A stretch of DNA of 34,709 nt, taken from contig DASXMJ010000157.1 in NCBI GenBank assembly GCA_036495685.1, positions 1 through 34,709 on the forward strand, in the 5' to 3' direction. Position 1 is the stretch's first letter; every line of letters starts with the position of its first letter. Positions 34,587 through 34,709 of the stretch are shown here, piece by piece. The position numbers and the translations under genes are program-made. The notes beneath the pieces were generated by a model. The model searched no databases. It saw only the letters and a list, made by a program, of their open reading frames with translations, and was not told where the DNA came from. Origin of the DNA: Candidatus Binataceae bacterium (GTDB lineage Bacteria; Desulfobacterota; Binatia; Binatales; Binataceae).

Positions 34587-34709
34587 GAGGTCACGTCAAG
34601 ATTTCGCTTTCCACTCTGGATCGCACCATTTTTTCCGCGACTCTCATATACGCTATCGTCGTCGCCGACCACTAACTGGGAATTCGAGCGATTTCGACAA
34701 TGCGCTGAC

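Overview
The window looks like chromosomal DNA of an aerobic, GC-rich Gram-negative bacterium, probably environmental. It encodes two tripartite-type efflux systems with periplasmic adaptors (EmrAB and RND), a large sigma-54 activator and several oxidoreductases. I see no tRNA, rRNA, CRISPR array, insertion sequence or phage gene. The phylum cannot be fixed from the sequence alone.

Layout. (1) 1-3.5 kb, minus strand: the N-terminus of an MDR/quinone-oxidoreductase-like gene running off the left edge, two short-chain dehydrogenase (SDR) genes that are each broken by small indels, a two-helix membrane protein and a hemerythrin-like protein. (2) 3.5-7.2 kb, minus strand: a marR-emrA-emrB multidrug efflux operon, plus a tiny membrane protein, with a clean MarR-type palindrome between the -35 and -10 of the marR promoter. 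(3) 7.2-13.8 kb, plus strand: RND pump, its adaptor, an aldo/keto reductase and a Dps ferritin. (4) 13.8-20 kb, minus strand: a sigma-54 activator (GAF-GAF-PAS-AAA-Fis) followed by a ~1180-residue STAND-like ATPase with TPR-type repeats. (5) 20.1-25.8 kb, plus strand: a DCC thiol-oxidoreductase-like protein, an AhpD-like protein, an RclA-like flavoprotein, two tandem DUF417/RclC-like membrane proteins, an SDR and a luciferase-like monooxygenase. (6) 26.1-34.6 kb: a molybdenum hydroxylase large subunit diverging from three tandem paralogous aldehyde dehydrogenases (a perfect 9-bp-arm palindrome lies between them), a strong terminator, an aldoxime dehydratase and MsrB.

How they may fit together (inference): most genes handle oxidants, reactive chlorine or electrophiles, aldehydes and toxic small molecules. 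The RclA-RclC-type genes, AhpD-like protein, Dps and MsrB fit oxidant defence. The molybdenum enzyme, three ALDHs, AKR and aldoxime dehydratase fit aldehyde and aldoxime turnover. Both pumps fit export. The most unusual items are the rcl-like cluster with two RclC paralogues, a pair of near-matching sigma-54-like boxes at equal distance (52/53 nt) from two start codons beside the sigma-54 activator, and the divergent Mo-hydroxylase / triple-ALDH / aldoxime dehydratase locus with one ALDH paralogue altered around its active site.
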